Assembly: GCA_022843845.1 (NCBI GenBank)
Contig: JALHMW010000019.1
Location: forward strand, 29,917-93,916
Origin: Archangium sp.
GTDB lineage: Bacteria; Myxococcota; Myxococcia; Myxococcales; Myxococcaceae
DNA: 64,000 nt
Direction of reading: 5' to 3'
Under the pieces are notes generated by a model. It saw only the letters and a list, made by a program, of their open reading frames with translations. It was not told the DNA's origin and made no database searches. The translations under genes were made by a program, and so were the position numbers. Within the stretch, counting starts at the first letter, position 1. Each line of letters opens with the position of its first letter. Positions 14,816 to 23,169 of the stretch are shown here, piece by piece.

Positions 14816-15589
14816 ATGTCACCAGCGATCACCCCATCCATCGATGTCGCCCAGCTCGTCCTCTACGGCTTCTGGATCTTCTTCTTCGGCCTCATCTACT
14901 GGCTGCGAAAGGAAGACCGCCGCGAGGGCTACCCGCTCGAGTCGGACAACCCGCGCCGCATCGGGCCGAACAACCAGATCCTCATTCCCACGCCCAAGAC
15001 GTTCAAGCTGCCTGAGGGCGGCACGTACAGCGCGCCCGACTTCAAGCGCGACACGCGCGAGTTCCCCATCGAGCGCACGGCCGCTGCTGGCGGCGCACCG
15101 CTGGAGCCGACGGGCGACCCGATGCTGTCAGGTGTCGGACCGGCCGCGTACGCCAAGCGCCATGACGCGCCCGAGCTGACCCGCGACGGGCGAGATCAGG
15201 TCATCCCCATGCGCACCGACCCCGCGGTCACGGTCCTCGCTGGCCCCGACCCGCGCGGCTGGGACGTGGTGGGCGGCGACGGCAAGGTGGCTGGCACCGT
15301 GAAGGACATCTGGATCGATCGCGCCGACGTGATGGTGCGCTACCTCGAGGTCGAGCTCGCCGCAGGCGCTGGCGCGACGGGCACGCGGTTGATTCCGATG
15401 CCGCTGCTCCAGCTGCGACGTGACAGCAAGCGGGTCGAGGTCTCGGCCATCTTGTCGAAGCACTTCGCGCAGGTGCCGGTGCTCAAGAACCCCGACCGCG
15501 TCACGGTGATGGAAGAGGAGCTCGTCTCGGCCTTCTACGCCGGCGGCAAGCTGTACGCCGAGCCTCGCCGCCTGGGGCCGCTGCTGTGA
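14816..15589 (+). CDS. puhA: Photosynthetic reaction centre H subunit
   Basis: H subunit of a type-II reaction centre; caps the L/M pair and shapes proton paths to QB. 257 residues. One membrane helix (about 11-30, VLYGFWIFFFGLIYWLRKED), then REGYPLESD and a long cytoplasmic region with a PRC-barrel (GWDVVGGDGKVAGTVKDIWI, about 141-160). A strong GAGGAGAG ribosome site lies 10-15 bases before ATG, after a 40-base gap, the largest inside this operon, so extra expression is likely. L, M and cytochrome genes are not in view. Confidence 0.95.
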   Translation: MSPAITPSIDVAQLVLYGFWIFFFGLIYWLRKEDRREGYPLESDNPRRIGPNNQILIPTPKTFKLPEGGTYSAPDFKRDTREFPIERTAAAGGAPLEPTGDPMLSGVGPAAYAKRHDAPELTRDGRDQVIPMRTDPAVTVLAGPDPRGWDVVGGDGKVAGTVKDIWIDRADVMVRYLEVELAAGAGATGTRLIPMPLLQLRRDSKRVEVSAILSKHFAQVPVLKNPDRVTVMEEELVSAFYAGGKLYAEPRRLGPLL

Positions 15590-16257
15590 GCGACCACGAG
15601 CTCGAGTCGGTGCCGGGCCTGCCGGGTGAGCTGCCGCCGGGCGAGAAGCTGCTCTGGCAGGGGCGACCGCAGTGGCGTGCGCTGGCACGGCACACCTTCA
15701 AGGGCGATTGGGTGGCCGCGTACCTGGCCCTCTTCATCGGCGTGAGGCTGGTGGTGGGGCTCGAGCGCGGTGAAGGCGCGGCGGCCCTGGCCGGCGCGGC
15801 GCAGGCGATGGTGCTGGCCCTCGTGTGCCTCGGCATCGTCGCGGTGCTCGCCATCGGCTACGCGCGCGCGACCGTCTATTCGATCACCAGCGAGCGGGTG
15901 GTGATGCGCATCGGCGTCGCCTTCCCCCTCAACGTCAACCTACCGTTCAAGCGGCTCGCCTCGGCCGACCTGAAGCCCCGCGGCGGCAGCGTCGGTGACG
16001 TGGTGCTGCAGCTCGCAGGGCCCGACACCATCGCGTGGCTCTACCTGTGGCCGCACGCTCACGGGCTGAACTTCACGAAGCCGAGGCCGACGCTCCTGTG
16101 CCTGCCGAAGGCCGCTGAAGCCGCCGCCGTGCTTCGTGGCGCCGTCGAGGCCTGGGCTGCGCGGTGCGGCGCTCCCGTCGTTCTCGGCGCTGCAGCCGAG
16201 ATCGAGCCTGCCGCGGCACCGCACGTGCCCGCGTTGATCAACCATCTGAACGCCTGA
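15586..16257 (+). CDS. puhB: Photosynthetic complex assembly protein PuhB
   Basis: Integral membrane factor that aids reaction-centre and LH1 assembly. 223 residues, with a GTG start overlapping the puhA stop. N-terminal GELPPGEKLLWQGRPQW is the family signature, followed by two hydrophobic segments (about 43-60 and 66-88) and a PH-like domain (ATVYSITSERVVMRIG onward). The C-terminus is Ala-rich. Order puhA-puhB-puhC matches purple bacteria. Confidence 0.92.
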   Translation: MSDHELESVPGLPGELPPGEKLLWQGRPQWRALARHTFKGDWVAAYLALFIGVRLVVGLERGEGAAALAGAAQAMVLALVCLGIVAVLAIGYARATVYSITSERVVMRIGVAFPLNVNLPFKRLASADLKPRGGSVGDVVLQLAGPDTIAWLYLWPHAHGLNFTKPRPTLLCLPKAAEAAAVLRGAVEAWAARCGAPVVLGAAAEIEPAAAPHVPALINHLNA

Positions 16258-16274
16258 GGCGACGAGGTTTCGTC

Positions 16275-16736
16275 ATGGCTGCACATCATCACGACCAGAA
16301 GATTCCCCGAGGCGTCCTCATTGGGGCTGCGGTGCTGATGGCCGCGACGTTCATCCTGGCGGCGACGTCTCGACGAACACTCGTCGAGGCGCAGGCGCAG
16401 CCCCAGCCACCCCCGGTGGAGTCACTGGAGCTGAGCTTCGTCGACCAGCCCGGCGGAGGCCTCGCGGTCATCGAGCGCAGCACGGGCCGCACGGCGACGC
16501 TGTTGCAGCCGACCACCAACAACTTCGTGCGAGGGGTGCTGCGAGGCATGTTCCGGGAGCGCAAGCTCGAGTCGCTGGGCCGGGACGCGGTCTTCACCCT
16601 GGCGCGGCACGCCGACGGCAGGCTGACGCTCGAGGACCAGCAGACGCACCGCCGCGTCGACCTCAACGCCTTCGGCCCCGACAACACCGCCGCGTTCGTG
16701 ATGATCCTCGACGCCGGCCGCCAGGTGACGCGGTGA
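16275..16736 (+). CDS. puhC: Photosynthetic complex assembly protein PuhC
   Basis: Membrane-anchored periplasmic factor for reaction centre-LH1 assembly. 153 residues: a His-rich N-terminus with KIPRGVLIGAA, one membrane helix (about 13-32), then a small extracytoplasmic domain with FVRGVLRGMFRERKL and RVDLNAFGPDNTAAF, both recurrent in PuhC. ATG chosen for the helix; a longer open frame overlaps puhB. The stop overlaps the next GTG. Confidence 0.9.
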   Translation: MAAHHHDQKIPRGVLIGAAVLMAATFILAATSRRTLVEAQAQPQPPPVESLELSFVDQPGGGLAVIERSTGRTATLLQPTTNNFVRGVLRGMFRERKLESLGRDAVFTLARHADGRLTLEDQQTHRRVDLNAFGPDNTAAFVMILDAGRQVTR

Positions 16737-17014
16737 GCGTGAGCTTCGAGCTCGACTGCACGGTGCGGGTCTCGCACCGGTTCGAAGATCTCTCGGCCCA
16801 CGTCGAGCTCGATGGGAACCCGCCGATGCACCCCGGCGATCAGGTGACGGTGCACGGAACGGCGCCGCGGCCTGCGTACGGAGAGGTGCTCGTCGAGCGC
16901 CGCCGCGCGACGGTGACGCGGGCCTCGTGGCTCACGCGCCAGTGGGTGCGGCTCACCGGCGATCTCGATTGCCTCACGCTGTTCGACTTTGGCTTCACCG
17001 AAGAGGAAACCTGA
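16733..17014 (+). CDS. Small conserved photosynthesis-cluster protein between puhC and acsF (orf93)
   Basis: A 93-residue soluble protein, start GTG overlapping the puhC stop and stop overlapping the acsF start (TGATG), so it is almost certainly co-translated. It has a likely beta-rich core (VSHRFEDLSAHVELDG, MHPGDQVTVHG) and a basic stretch (ERRRATVTR). Similar small frames sit between puhC and acsF in purple-bacterial clusters as I recall, but I know of no assigned function. Position suggests a role with the ring-E cyclase or complex assembly; inference only. Confidence 0.75.
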   Translation: MSVSFELDCTVRVSHRFEDLSAHVELDGNPPMHPGDQVTVHGTAPRPAYGEVLVERRRATVTRASWLTRQWVRLTGDLDCLTLFDFGFTEEET

Positions 17015-18120
17015 TGCAGACCGTGAACCTCGACCCCGAGCTCGAACTGGCCGTGCGGGTGCCCGCGCGCAAGGGCGGCACGCCCAACGCGACGACGCTC
17101 CAGGCGCATCGCACCACCACCTTGAGCCCACGCTTCTACACGACCAACTTCGACGAGCTCGACAAGCTCTCGGTCGAGCCGGTGCGCGCGGAGTGGGACG
17201 CGCTGATCGCCGAGTTCGCGGCCGACACCAACCTGCGCCACTTCAAGCGCAACGACGACTGGTCGTTCGACCCGCAGAGCCTGCCGCCGGCGCTCCGAAA
17301 GGAGTTCCTCGACTTCCTCGTGAGCTCGTTGACTGCAGAGTTCTCGGGCTGCGTGCTCTACGCCGAGGCGAAGAAGCGGGGCACCAACAAGGACCTGTGC
17401 GCGCTCTTCAAGTACATGGCGCGCGACGAAGCGCGGCACGCCGGCTTCATCAACGACTGCCTGCAGGACTTCCAGGTCGACGTCGATCTCGGCTTCCTGG
17501 TGAAGGCCAAGAAGTACACGTTCTTCTCGCCCAAGTTCATCCTCTACGCGACCTACCTGTCGGAGAAGATCGGCTATGCGCGCTACATCGCCATCTACCG
17601 CCACCTCGAGCAGCACCCTGAGAAGCGGTTCCACCCGATCTTCAAGTGGTTCAAGGAGTGGTGCAACGACGAGTTCCGCCACGGCGAGGCGCTCGCGCTG
17701 ATGATGCGCGCGAACCCGGGTCTGCTCAGCGGCCTCAACCGCGCGTGGATTCGGTTCTTTCAGGTGGCGGTGTTCGCGACCATGTACGTGCGCGATCACG
17801 ACCGGCCAGAGATGCACAAGGCCATGGGCCTCGAGCCCGAGGCGTACGGCATGAAGGTGTTCGGCATCACCTCGGAGATCTGCAAGCAGATCTTCCCGGT
17901 GCTCGTCGACATCGAGAACCCGAAGTTCCTCGAGCTGCTGCGGTCGCTCCGGGCGCTGGCGACCGACCTCGAGGTGGCTCGCAAGCAGGGTGGCGTGTGG
18001 GGCCGCATCAAGGCCGTCGCGAGCCAGGCTCGCATCGTCGGCGTGATGGCGAGGCTCCTCCTGTTGCCCACGCGGTCCAACTCGCTGCCGGAGCAGACGC
18101 GGCTGTCGCCCGCCTGGTGA
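17014..18120 (+). CDS. acsF: Aerobic Mg-protoporphyrin IX monomethyl ester oxidative cyclase
   Basis: Diiron oxygenase that forms the fifth ring of (bacterio)chlorophyll using O2. 368 residues. Ferritin-like iron motifs include EFSGCVLYAE, DEARHAGF and NDEFRHGE (E...ExxH pairs), and the N-terminal TLSPRFYTTNFDEL is typical of AcsF/CHL27. ATG overlaps the previous stop. The O2-independent alternative BchE is absent from the window, so pigment synthesis here appears to require oxygen. Confidence 0.96.
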   Translation: MQTVNLDPELELAVRVPARKGGTPNATTLQAHRTTTLSPRFYTTNFDELDKLSVEPVRAEWDALIAEFAADTNLRHFKRNDDWSFDPQSLPPALRKEFLDFLVSSLTAEFSGCVLYAEAKKRGTNKDLCALFKYMARDEARHAGFINDCLQDFQVDVDLGFLVKAKKYTFFSPKFILYATYLSEKIGYARYIAIYRHLEQHPEKRFHPIFKWFKEWCNDEFRHGEALALMMRANPGLLSGLNRAWIRFFQVAVFATMYVRDHDRPEMHKAMGLEPEAYGMKVFGITSEICKQIFPVLVDIENPKFLELLRSLRALATDLEVARKQGGVWGRIKAVASQARIVGVMARLLLLPTRSNSLPEQTRLSPAW

Positions 18121-18124
18121 ACGC

Positions 18125-18916
18125 GTGACCGGAGCCCTCGCATGGCCGGCCGTGATCGTGCTGGCCACCTGGTGGTTGAGCACGGGTGTGGTGCTGGGGC
18201 TCGTGTGGCTCGGCCCCGGCTCGCGCTGGTTCACCATGGCGCTGGCGACCGTCGTGGCCCTCGCTGGCGTGCTGGGGGTGCTGAGCAGCCGGGCCGAGAG
18301 CTCGACCGAAGGGGTGTACCTCGCGTTCGCCTCGGCGCTGGCGATCTGGGCCTGGCACGAGCTGTCGTTCTTGCTGGGCGTCGTCACCGGCCCCTGGCGC
18401 CAGCGCTGCCCGCCCGACGCGACCGGCTGGCGGCGGTTTGGCTTCGCGACCCGGGCGGTCATTCACCACGAGCTCGCCCTGGCGCTCTCACTCGTCGCGC
18501 TGGTCGCGGTGACGTGGGGCGCGACCAACCAGGTGGCGACCTCGACCTTCGCGGCGCTGTGGGCCATGCGGCTGTCGACCAAGCTCAACATCTTCCTCGG
18601 GGTGAAGAACCTCACTGAGGAGTTCATCCCCGAACACCTGCAGTACCTGCGCAGCTTCTTCCGCCAGGGGAAGGCCAACCCCCTGCTGCCCACGTCGATC
18701 GTCGTCGGCGCCGCGTTCAGCTGCTGGGTTCTGGGGAGCGCGTTCACTGCCGGGTTGGGCGAGGGGGCGCAGTTGGCCCAGCTGGTCGTCGGCACCCTTT
18801 TGGCGCTGGGCGTCCTCGAACACCTGTTCCTTGCAGTTCCGCTTCGTGAAGCAGCGTTGTGGCGGTGGGCGATACGAGCTCGGACGCCGGTTGAGGTACC
18901 GACGGGAAGGCCCTGA
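18125..18916 (+). CDS. puhE: Photosynthetic complex assembly protein PuhE
   Basis: Polytopic membrane protein of 263 residues (DUF3623 type) that modulates photosystem assembly in purple bacteria. GTG start four bases after acsF. About seven hydrophobic segments; recognisable blocks are FAWELSF-like WAWHELSFLLGVVTGP, TKLNIFLGVKNLTEEFIP and HLQYLRSFFRQGKANPL. Last structural gene of the bchF-puhE operon; aerR follows after 34 bases. Confidence 0.9.
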   Translation: MTGALAWPAVIVLATWWLSTGVVLGLVWLGPGSRWFTMALATVVALAGVLGVLSSRAESSTEGVYLAFASALAIWAWHELSFLLGVVTGPWRQRCPPDATGWRRFGFATRAVIHHELALALSLVALVAVTWGATNQVATSTFAALWAMRLSTKLNIFLGVKNLTEEFIPEHLQYLRSFFRQGKANPLLPTSIVVGAAFSCWVLGSAFTAGLGEGAQLAQLVVGTLLALGVLEHLFLAVPLREAALWRWAIRARTPVEVPTGRP

Positions 18917-18950
18917 AATCGGCGAGCAGGAGCGCTCGAGCAAAGGAAAA

Positions 18951-19862
18951 ATGGACTCCATGTATGACACGACGCGGGTTGACACGCGCCCCACGGGCAG
19001 GGAAAGACGCGAGCTTTCGTGGGAGGGGCGAATGGCGCAGCAACGGGAACGTCGGCTTCCTGGCGTGCAAGCCGAAGGGAAGGCCGACGTCGACCCGCCG
19101 AAGGACCTCATCGAGACGATCGAGCGTGAGATCATTCCTCGGCTGGTGCTCGCCCATCGAGGTGAGGCCGTCGAAACCCCCTGCGAGGGGGCACGGGGCG
19201 CGCCGACCGAAGCCGAGATCATCGACTTCGCGCGCGTCGTGGTGGCCCAAGATCTCGACGCGGCATTGGCCCGCGTCGACGGCTTCGCGCAAGCCGGGCT
19301 TGGCCTCGAGTCCATCTACATGGAGCTCATCGCCCCAACGGCAAGGATGTTGGGTGAGAACTGGCAGACCGACCTCTACACGTTCTCGGACGTGACGGCG
19401 GGCCTGGGAACGCTCCAGAAGCTGGTGCAGGTGCTCGGCCCGAGCTTCGCGCCCGATGCGCCGCATCGTGGCCTCTGCGTGCTGGTCGCGGCGCCCGGTG
19501 AACAACACACGCTGGGCCTCTTCCTGGTCGGCGAGTTCCTTCGACGTGCGGGCTGGGGCATCGAGCTCGTCCCAGGCATGAGCCAGGAAGAGCTGGTGGC
19601 GCTCGTCTCGACCACCCACGTTGCGATGGTGGGCTTCACCGTCAGCGTCACCGACCACCTGCCTGCGCTCGGTCACACCATCGCTGCGGTTCGCGCCCAG
19701 TCCCGCAATCAGGACCTGCCAATCATGGTCGGTGGCGCCATCGATTTGACAGAGTTTGCCAGTCAAAACGACGTGAAGCTGTTGCTCGCACCTCGTATGG
19801 TCATGGAATGGATGGAGAATTGGACACGCAAGGCATCACAGGGTCGGCGGTTGGACACATGA
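18951..19862 (+). CDS. aerR: AerR/PpaA-type B12-binding antirepressor of photosynthesis genes
   Basis: Cobalamin-binding light/redox partner of PpsR/CrtJ. 303 residues from ATG 18951, which follows AAAGGAAAA. The C-terminal half is a B12 domain with PGEQHTLGLFLVGEFLRRAG, where the His is the expected cobalamin ligand, and IMVGGAIDL. A helical segment before it (about 90-170) resembles the B12-binding cap. An internal in-frame ATG at codon 28 has a much stronger ribosome site, so two isoforms are possible. The stop overlaps the ppsR ATG, the classic aerR-ppsR pairing. A separate longer frame into puhE is not used. Confidence 0.88.
   Translation: MDSMYDTTRVDTRPTGRERRELSWEGRMAQQRERRLPGVQAEGKADVDPPKDLIETIEREIIPRLVLAHRGEAVETPCEGARGAPTEAEIIDFARVVVAQDLDAALARVDGFAQAGLGLESIYMELIAPTARMLGENWQTDLYTFSDVTAGLGTLQKLVQVLGPSFAPDAPHRGLCVLVAAPGEQHTLGLFLVGEFLRRAGWGIELVPGMSQEELVALVSTTHVAMVGFTVSVTDHLPALGHTIAAVRAQSRNQDLPIMVGGAIDLTEFASQNDVKLLLAPRMVMEWMENWTRKASQGRRLDT
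19021..19034 (+). promoter_or_regulatory. Internal Shine-Dalgarno and second start in aerR
   Basis: GGGAGGGG lies four bases before an in-frame ATG (19032), codon 28 of aerR. It matches the anti-Shine-Dalgarno better than the site before the upstream ATG. Initiation here would give a 276-residue short form lacking the polar, Arg-rich N-terminal extension. Confidence 0.55.
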
Positions 19863-21244
19863 CCAGGTTCTCGAGCGGCGTGGTTGACGTCAAGCCCAGC
19901 GTGCAGACGTGGCTCGAGTTGGTCCGCACGGCGGTCGATCTCGCCGTTCAGGTCGACTCGGCAGGCACCATTCGTGATGTGTCGGTGGGCGAGTCTGTCG
20001 CTGACGTCGTTGGCTGGGAGTCGTTGGTGGGCAAGCCGTGGACGTCGGTGGTGGCCTCCGACAGCCGCACCAAAGCAGAGGCGCTGCTCGCCGCCGGCGC
20101 GGTCGCTTCCCGCTCACGCGAAGTGAACGTCGAGCTCGAGGGCGTCGGCCAGTTTCCCTTCCGGTTCAGTGCGCTCAAGCTCGATGAGCCCCACGGCATC
20201 TTGATGGTGGGGCGCGATTACCGCTCCGTCTCGGCGATGCAGCAGCGCATGGTCGCGCTCCAGCAGACGGCCGACCGGGAGTACGCGCGGCTGCGCCAGG
20301 CCGACACCCGCTACCGGCTCTTCTTTCACGTGTGCGCCGAGGCTGTGCTCGTCACCGAGGTGGAGGGCCTGCGAGTGGTCGAAGCGAACCCTGCCGCCGC
20401 GACGCTCTTCGAGGCGCCTCCGTCGGACCTGGTTCGGCAGAGCGCCTATGCGTTCCTCGACGCCGAGAGCCGCAAGGCGCTCGAGTCGATGGTGTCGGCT
20501 GTCAGCTCCGGCGCCCGGCCGACCGAGCTGCAGGTCAGGCTCGCCGACCGACCCACGCCCCTGACGCTGTCGATGTCGCTCTTCCGTCAGTCTGGCACGC
20601 CGCTGGTGTTGCTGCGGTTGTGGCTGACCAGCACACGAACCAACGTCGCGACGGCAAGCAGCACCCGGTTGCGCGCCCTCATCGAGGCGATGCCAGACAG
20701 CTTCGTGGTGGTGAGCCCCGACCGCCGCATTCTGAGCGCGAACCCCGCGTTCTGCGAGTTGGTGAGCCAGGCGAACGAACAGCAGGTGCTCGGTGAGTCC
20801 ATCGAGCGATGGCTCGGCCGACCGGGAGTCGACCTGAAGATCATGTTCGCGAACCTCAAGGAGCACGGCTCCGTCAGGAACTTCGCCACCCTCGTTCGCA
20901 CCGACGTCGGGCCACCGCAGGAAGCGGTCGTGACGGCCGTCGCGGTGAACGAGGGTGAGGTTCCCTGTGTGGGCTTCACCATTCGCCCCGCCGCCTCGCG
21001 GTTGCTGCTCGCGCCCTCCGCGCTCCCGCGGTCGGTCGACCAGCTCAAGGAGCTGGTGGGCCGCGTGCCCATCAAGGAGATCGTTCGTGAGTCGGCCGAC
21101 CTCATCGAGCGGCTGTGCATTCAGGCGGCGCTCGACGTGAGCGACAACAACCGCGCCTCGGCCGCACAGCTGTTGGGCCTGAGTCGTCAGGGGCTGTACT
21201 CCAAGCTCCGCCGGTATGGCCTGGTGAACTCCGAGCCGTCGTGA
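19859..21244 (+). CDS. ppsR: PpsR/CrtJ transcriptional repressor of photosynthesis genes
   Basis: DNA-binding repressor of bch, crt and puc-type genes under oxygen. 461 residues: an N-terminal domain, a Gln-rich helix (MQQRMVALQQTADREY, about 122-137), PAS domains (about 145-260 and 275-380) and a C-terminal Fis-type helix-turn-helix (NRASAAQLLGLSRQGLYSKL). Cys420 (ERLCIQAAL) lies 41 residues from the end, the same place as the redox Cys near the helix-turn-helix in Rhodobacter PpsR/CrtJ. ATG overlaps the aerR stop. Likely acts on the bchG-bchF intergenic site. Confidence 0.92.
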   Translation: MTRFSSGVVDVKPSVQTWLELVRTAVDLAVQVDSAGTIRDVSVGESVADVVGWESLVGKPWTSVVASDSRTKAEALLAAGAVASRSREVNVELEGVGQFPFRFSALKLDEPHGILMVGRDYRSVSAMQQRMVALQQTADREYARLRQADTRYRLFFHVCAEAVLVTEVEGLRVVEANPAAATLFEAPPSDLVRQSAYAFLDAESRKALESMVSAVSSGARPTELQVRLADRPTPLTLSMSLFRQSGTPLVLLRLWLTSTRTNVATASSTRLRALIEAMPDSFVVVSPDRRILSANPAFCELVSQANEQQVLGESIERWLGRPGVDLKIMFANLKEHGSVRNFATLVRTDVGPPQEAVVTAVAVNEGEVPCVGFTIRPAASRLLLAPSALPRSVDQLKELVGRVPIKEIVRESADLIERLCIQAALDVSDNNRASAAQLLGLSRQGLYSKLRRYGLVNSEPS

Positions 21245-21315
21245 CGTGCGCGCCTCCGTGATGCTCGGGGCGCGGTGTTCGATGCGCGCTGAGATGTCGG
21301 TTGCTACATCGCGCC

Positions 21316-22926
21316 ATGCGTTTTTCTGTTCCGACCGAAGCCGAGATCCCCGAGTCCGTGCGGCTGGGCCCCCCGCTCCACCAGCGTGAGTACCTGGTGG
21401 GCGGCGTGCTCGTGCAGTGGCAGGGCCCCCTCAATGACGTCTTCTCTCCAGTCTCGGTGAAGCAGGCCGACGGCACCGTCTCGCAGCGCCTGATGGGGAG
21501 CACGCCGCTGCTCACCACCACCGAGTCGCTCCAGGCCCTCGACGCCGCGGTGAAGGCGTGGGACCTCGGCCGAGGCCCGTGGCCCACCATGCCCGTCGGC
21601 GATCGCATCGCGCACGTCGAGCGCTTCCTCGTCGCCATGCGCGCGAAGCGCAGCGAGGTGGTGAAGCTCCTGATGTGGGAGATCGGCAAGCCCCTCAAGG
21701 ACGCCGAGCGGGAGTTCGACCGCACCGTCGAGTACATCGTCGACACCATCTCGGCCCTCAAGGACGCCGACCGCCACGCCACCCGCTTCGTGCACGAGCA
21801 GGGCATCATGGGTCAGGTACGGCGCGTGCCGCTCGGCGTCGCGCTCTGCATGGGGCCGTACAACTACCCCCTCAACGAGACCTTCAGCACCATGTTCCCC
21901 GCGCTGCTGATGGGGAACCCCGTCATCTTCAAGCCCGCCAAGTTCGGCGTGCTGCTCGTGCAGCCGCTCCTCGAGGCCTTCAGAGACTGCTTCCCGCCCG
22001 GGGTCGTCAACGTCATCTACGGCCGCGGCCGAGAGACGGTGGGCGCGCTGATGGAGAGCGGGAAGGTCGACGTGCTGGCCTTCATCGGCACCAACAAGGG
22101 CGCCAACGACTTGAAGCGCCTGCACCCGCGGCCGCACCGCCTCAAGTCGGTGCTGGGCCTCGACGCGAAGAACATCGGCATCGTCATGGCAGACGCCGAC
22201 CTCGACGAGGCCGTGAAGGAGTGTGCCCTCGGGACGCTGACCTTCAACGGCCAGCGCTGCACCGCCATCAAGCTGGTGATGGTGCACCGGCAGCTCGCCG
22301 ACGCCTTCGTCTCACGCTTCGTGAGCCAGGTGGAGTCACTCAAGGCCGGCCTGCCATGGGAGAGCGGCGTCACCCTCACGGCGCTGCCCGAGCCGGGCAA
22401 GACGCAGTACCTCCAGGGGCTGCTCGCCGATGCCCAGAAGCACGGCGCGAAGGTGATGAACGCGCAGGGTGGTGAGGTGAGCGGAGCGGCGATGACGCCC
22501 GCGGTGCTCTACCCCGTCACCCGCGACATGCGGCTGTGGCACGAGGAGCAGTTCGGCCCGCTGGTGCCCATCACCGTGTTCGACGACGAGCAGCAGGTGA
22601 TCGACGCCGTCGTCGAGTCTCCGTTCGGCCAGCAGGTCTCTCTCTTCGGCAAAGACGCGGTGAAGATGGGCCGCGTCATCGACGCCTGCGCGCACCAGGT
22701 CGGCCGCATCAACTTGAACAGCCAGTGTCAGCGCGGCCCCGACTCGTTCCCCTTCAACGGCCGGAAGGACTCGGCCGAAGGCACCCTCTCAGTCACCGAT
22801 GCGCTGCGCGTCTTCAGCATTCGCACCGTCGTCGCCGCCAAGGTGACGGAGAAGAACAAGCAGGTGGTGCGCGACATCCTCACGGGGCGCCACTCGGCCT
22901 TCCTGAGCACCGACTACCTGCTGTGA
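21316..22926 (+). CDS. GapN-like NADP-dependent aldehyde/glyceraldehyde-3-phosphate dehydrogenase
   Basis: Aldehyde dehydrogenase superfamily protein of 536 residues, probably oxidising glyceraldehyde 3-phosphate to 3-phosphoglycerate without phosphate. MGPYNYPLNETFSTMFPALL resembles plant-type GapN, and the catalytic Cys is in FNGQRCTAIK. Where most family members have ELGGK (general-base Glu), this one has LGLDAKN, which I associate with a GapN subfamily; the effect on catalysis is unclear. ATG chosen over an upstream TTG. It borders the photosynthesis cluster but no functional link is shown. Confidence 0.75.
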   Translation: MRFSVPTEAEIPESVRLGPPLHQREYLVGGVLVQWQGPLNDVFSPVSVKQADGTVSQRLMGSTPLLTTTESLQALDAAVKAWDLGRGPWPTMPVGDRIAHVERFLVAMRAKRSEVVKLLMWEIGKPLKDAEREFDRTVEYIVDTISALKDADRHATRFVHEQGIMGQVRRVPLGVALCMGPYNYPLNETFSTMFPALLMGNPVIFKPAKFGVLLVQPLLEAFRDCFPPGVVNVIYGRGRETVGALMESGKVDVLAFIGTNKGANDLKRLHPRPHRLKSVLGLDAKNIGIVMADADLDEAVKECALGTLTFNGQRCTAIKLVMVHRQLADAFVSRFVSQVESLKAGLPWESGVTLTALPEPGKTQYLQGLLADAQKHGAKVMNAQGGEVSGAAMTPAVLYPVTRDMRLWHEEQFGPLVPITVFDDEQQVIDAVVESPFGQQVSLFGKDAVKMGRVIDACAHQVGRINLNSQCQRGPDSFPFNGRKDSAEGTLSVTDALRVFSIRTVVAAKVTEKNKQVVRDILTGRHSAFLSTDYLL

Positions 22927-23156
22927 GCGTCGGCTTCAGGAACGAGCGGGGGTCGAGCTTCACCACGGGCGCACGCCACGCCGTCACCACGTGTCTCCGG
23001 AAGAAGAAGACCATCGGCCTCTGCGGCCAGGGCCCGTCAGATCACCTCGACTTTGCACAGTGGCTGATGGCAGAGGGCCTCGAGTCGATGTCGCTCAACC
23101 CCGACACCGTCGTCGACACCTGGAAACGCCTCGCGCTCCCACCCCGAGCGCCCTGA
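22923..23156 (+). pseudogene. Remnant of phosphoenolpyruvate synthase C-terminus
   Basis: The frame starting with the GTG that overlaps the gapN stop encodes 77 residues. The last 50, with IGLCGQGPSDHLDFAQWLM and SMSLNPDTVVDTWKRLA, match the extreme C-terminus of PEP synthase (PpsA), including the active-site CGQGPSDH loop. The other 700 or so residues are missing. The first 25 residues (VGFRNERGSS...) show no PpsA similarity. Most likely a decayed scar of deletion or rearrangement; it may still be translated. Confidence 0.7.
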
Positions 23157-23169
23157 CGAGACGAACGCC

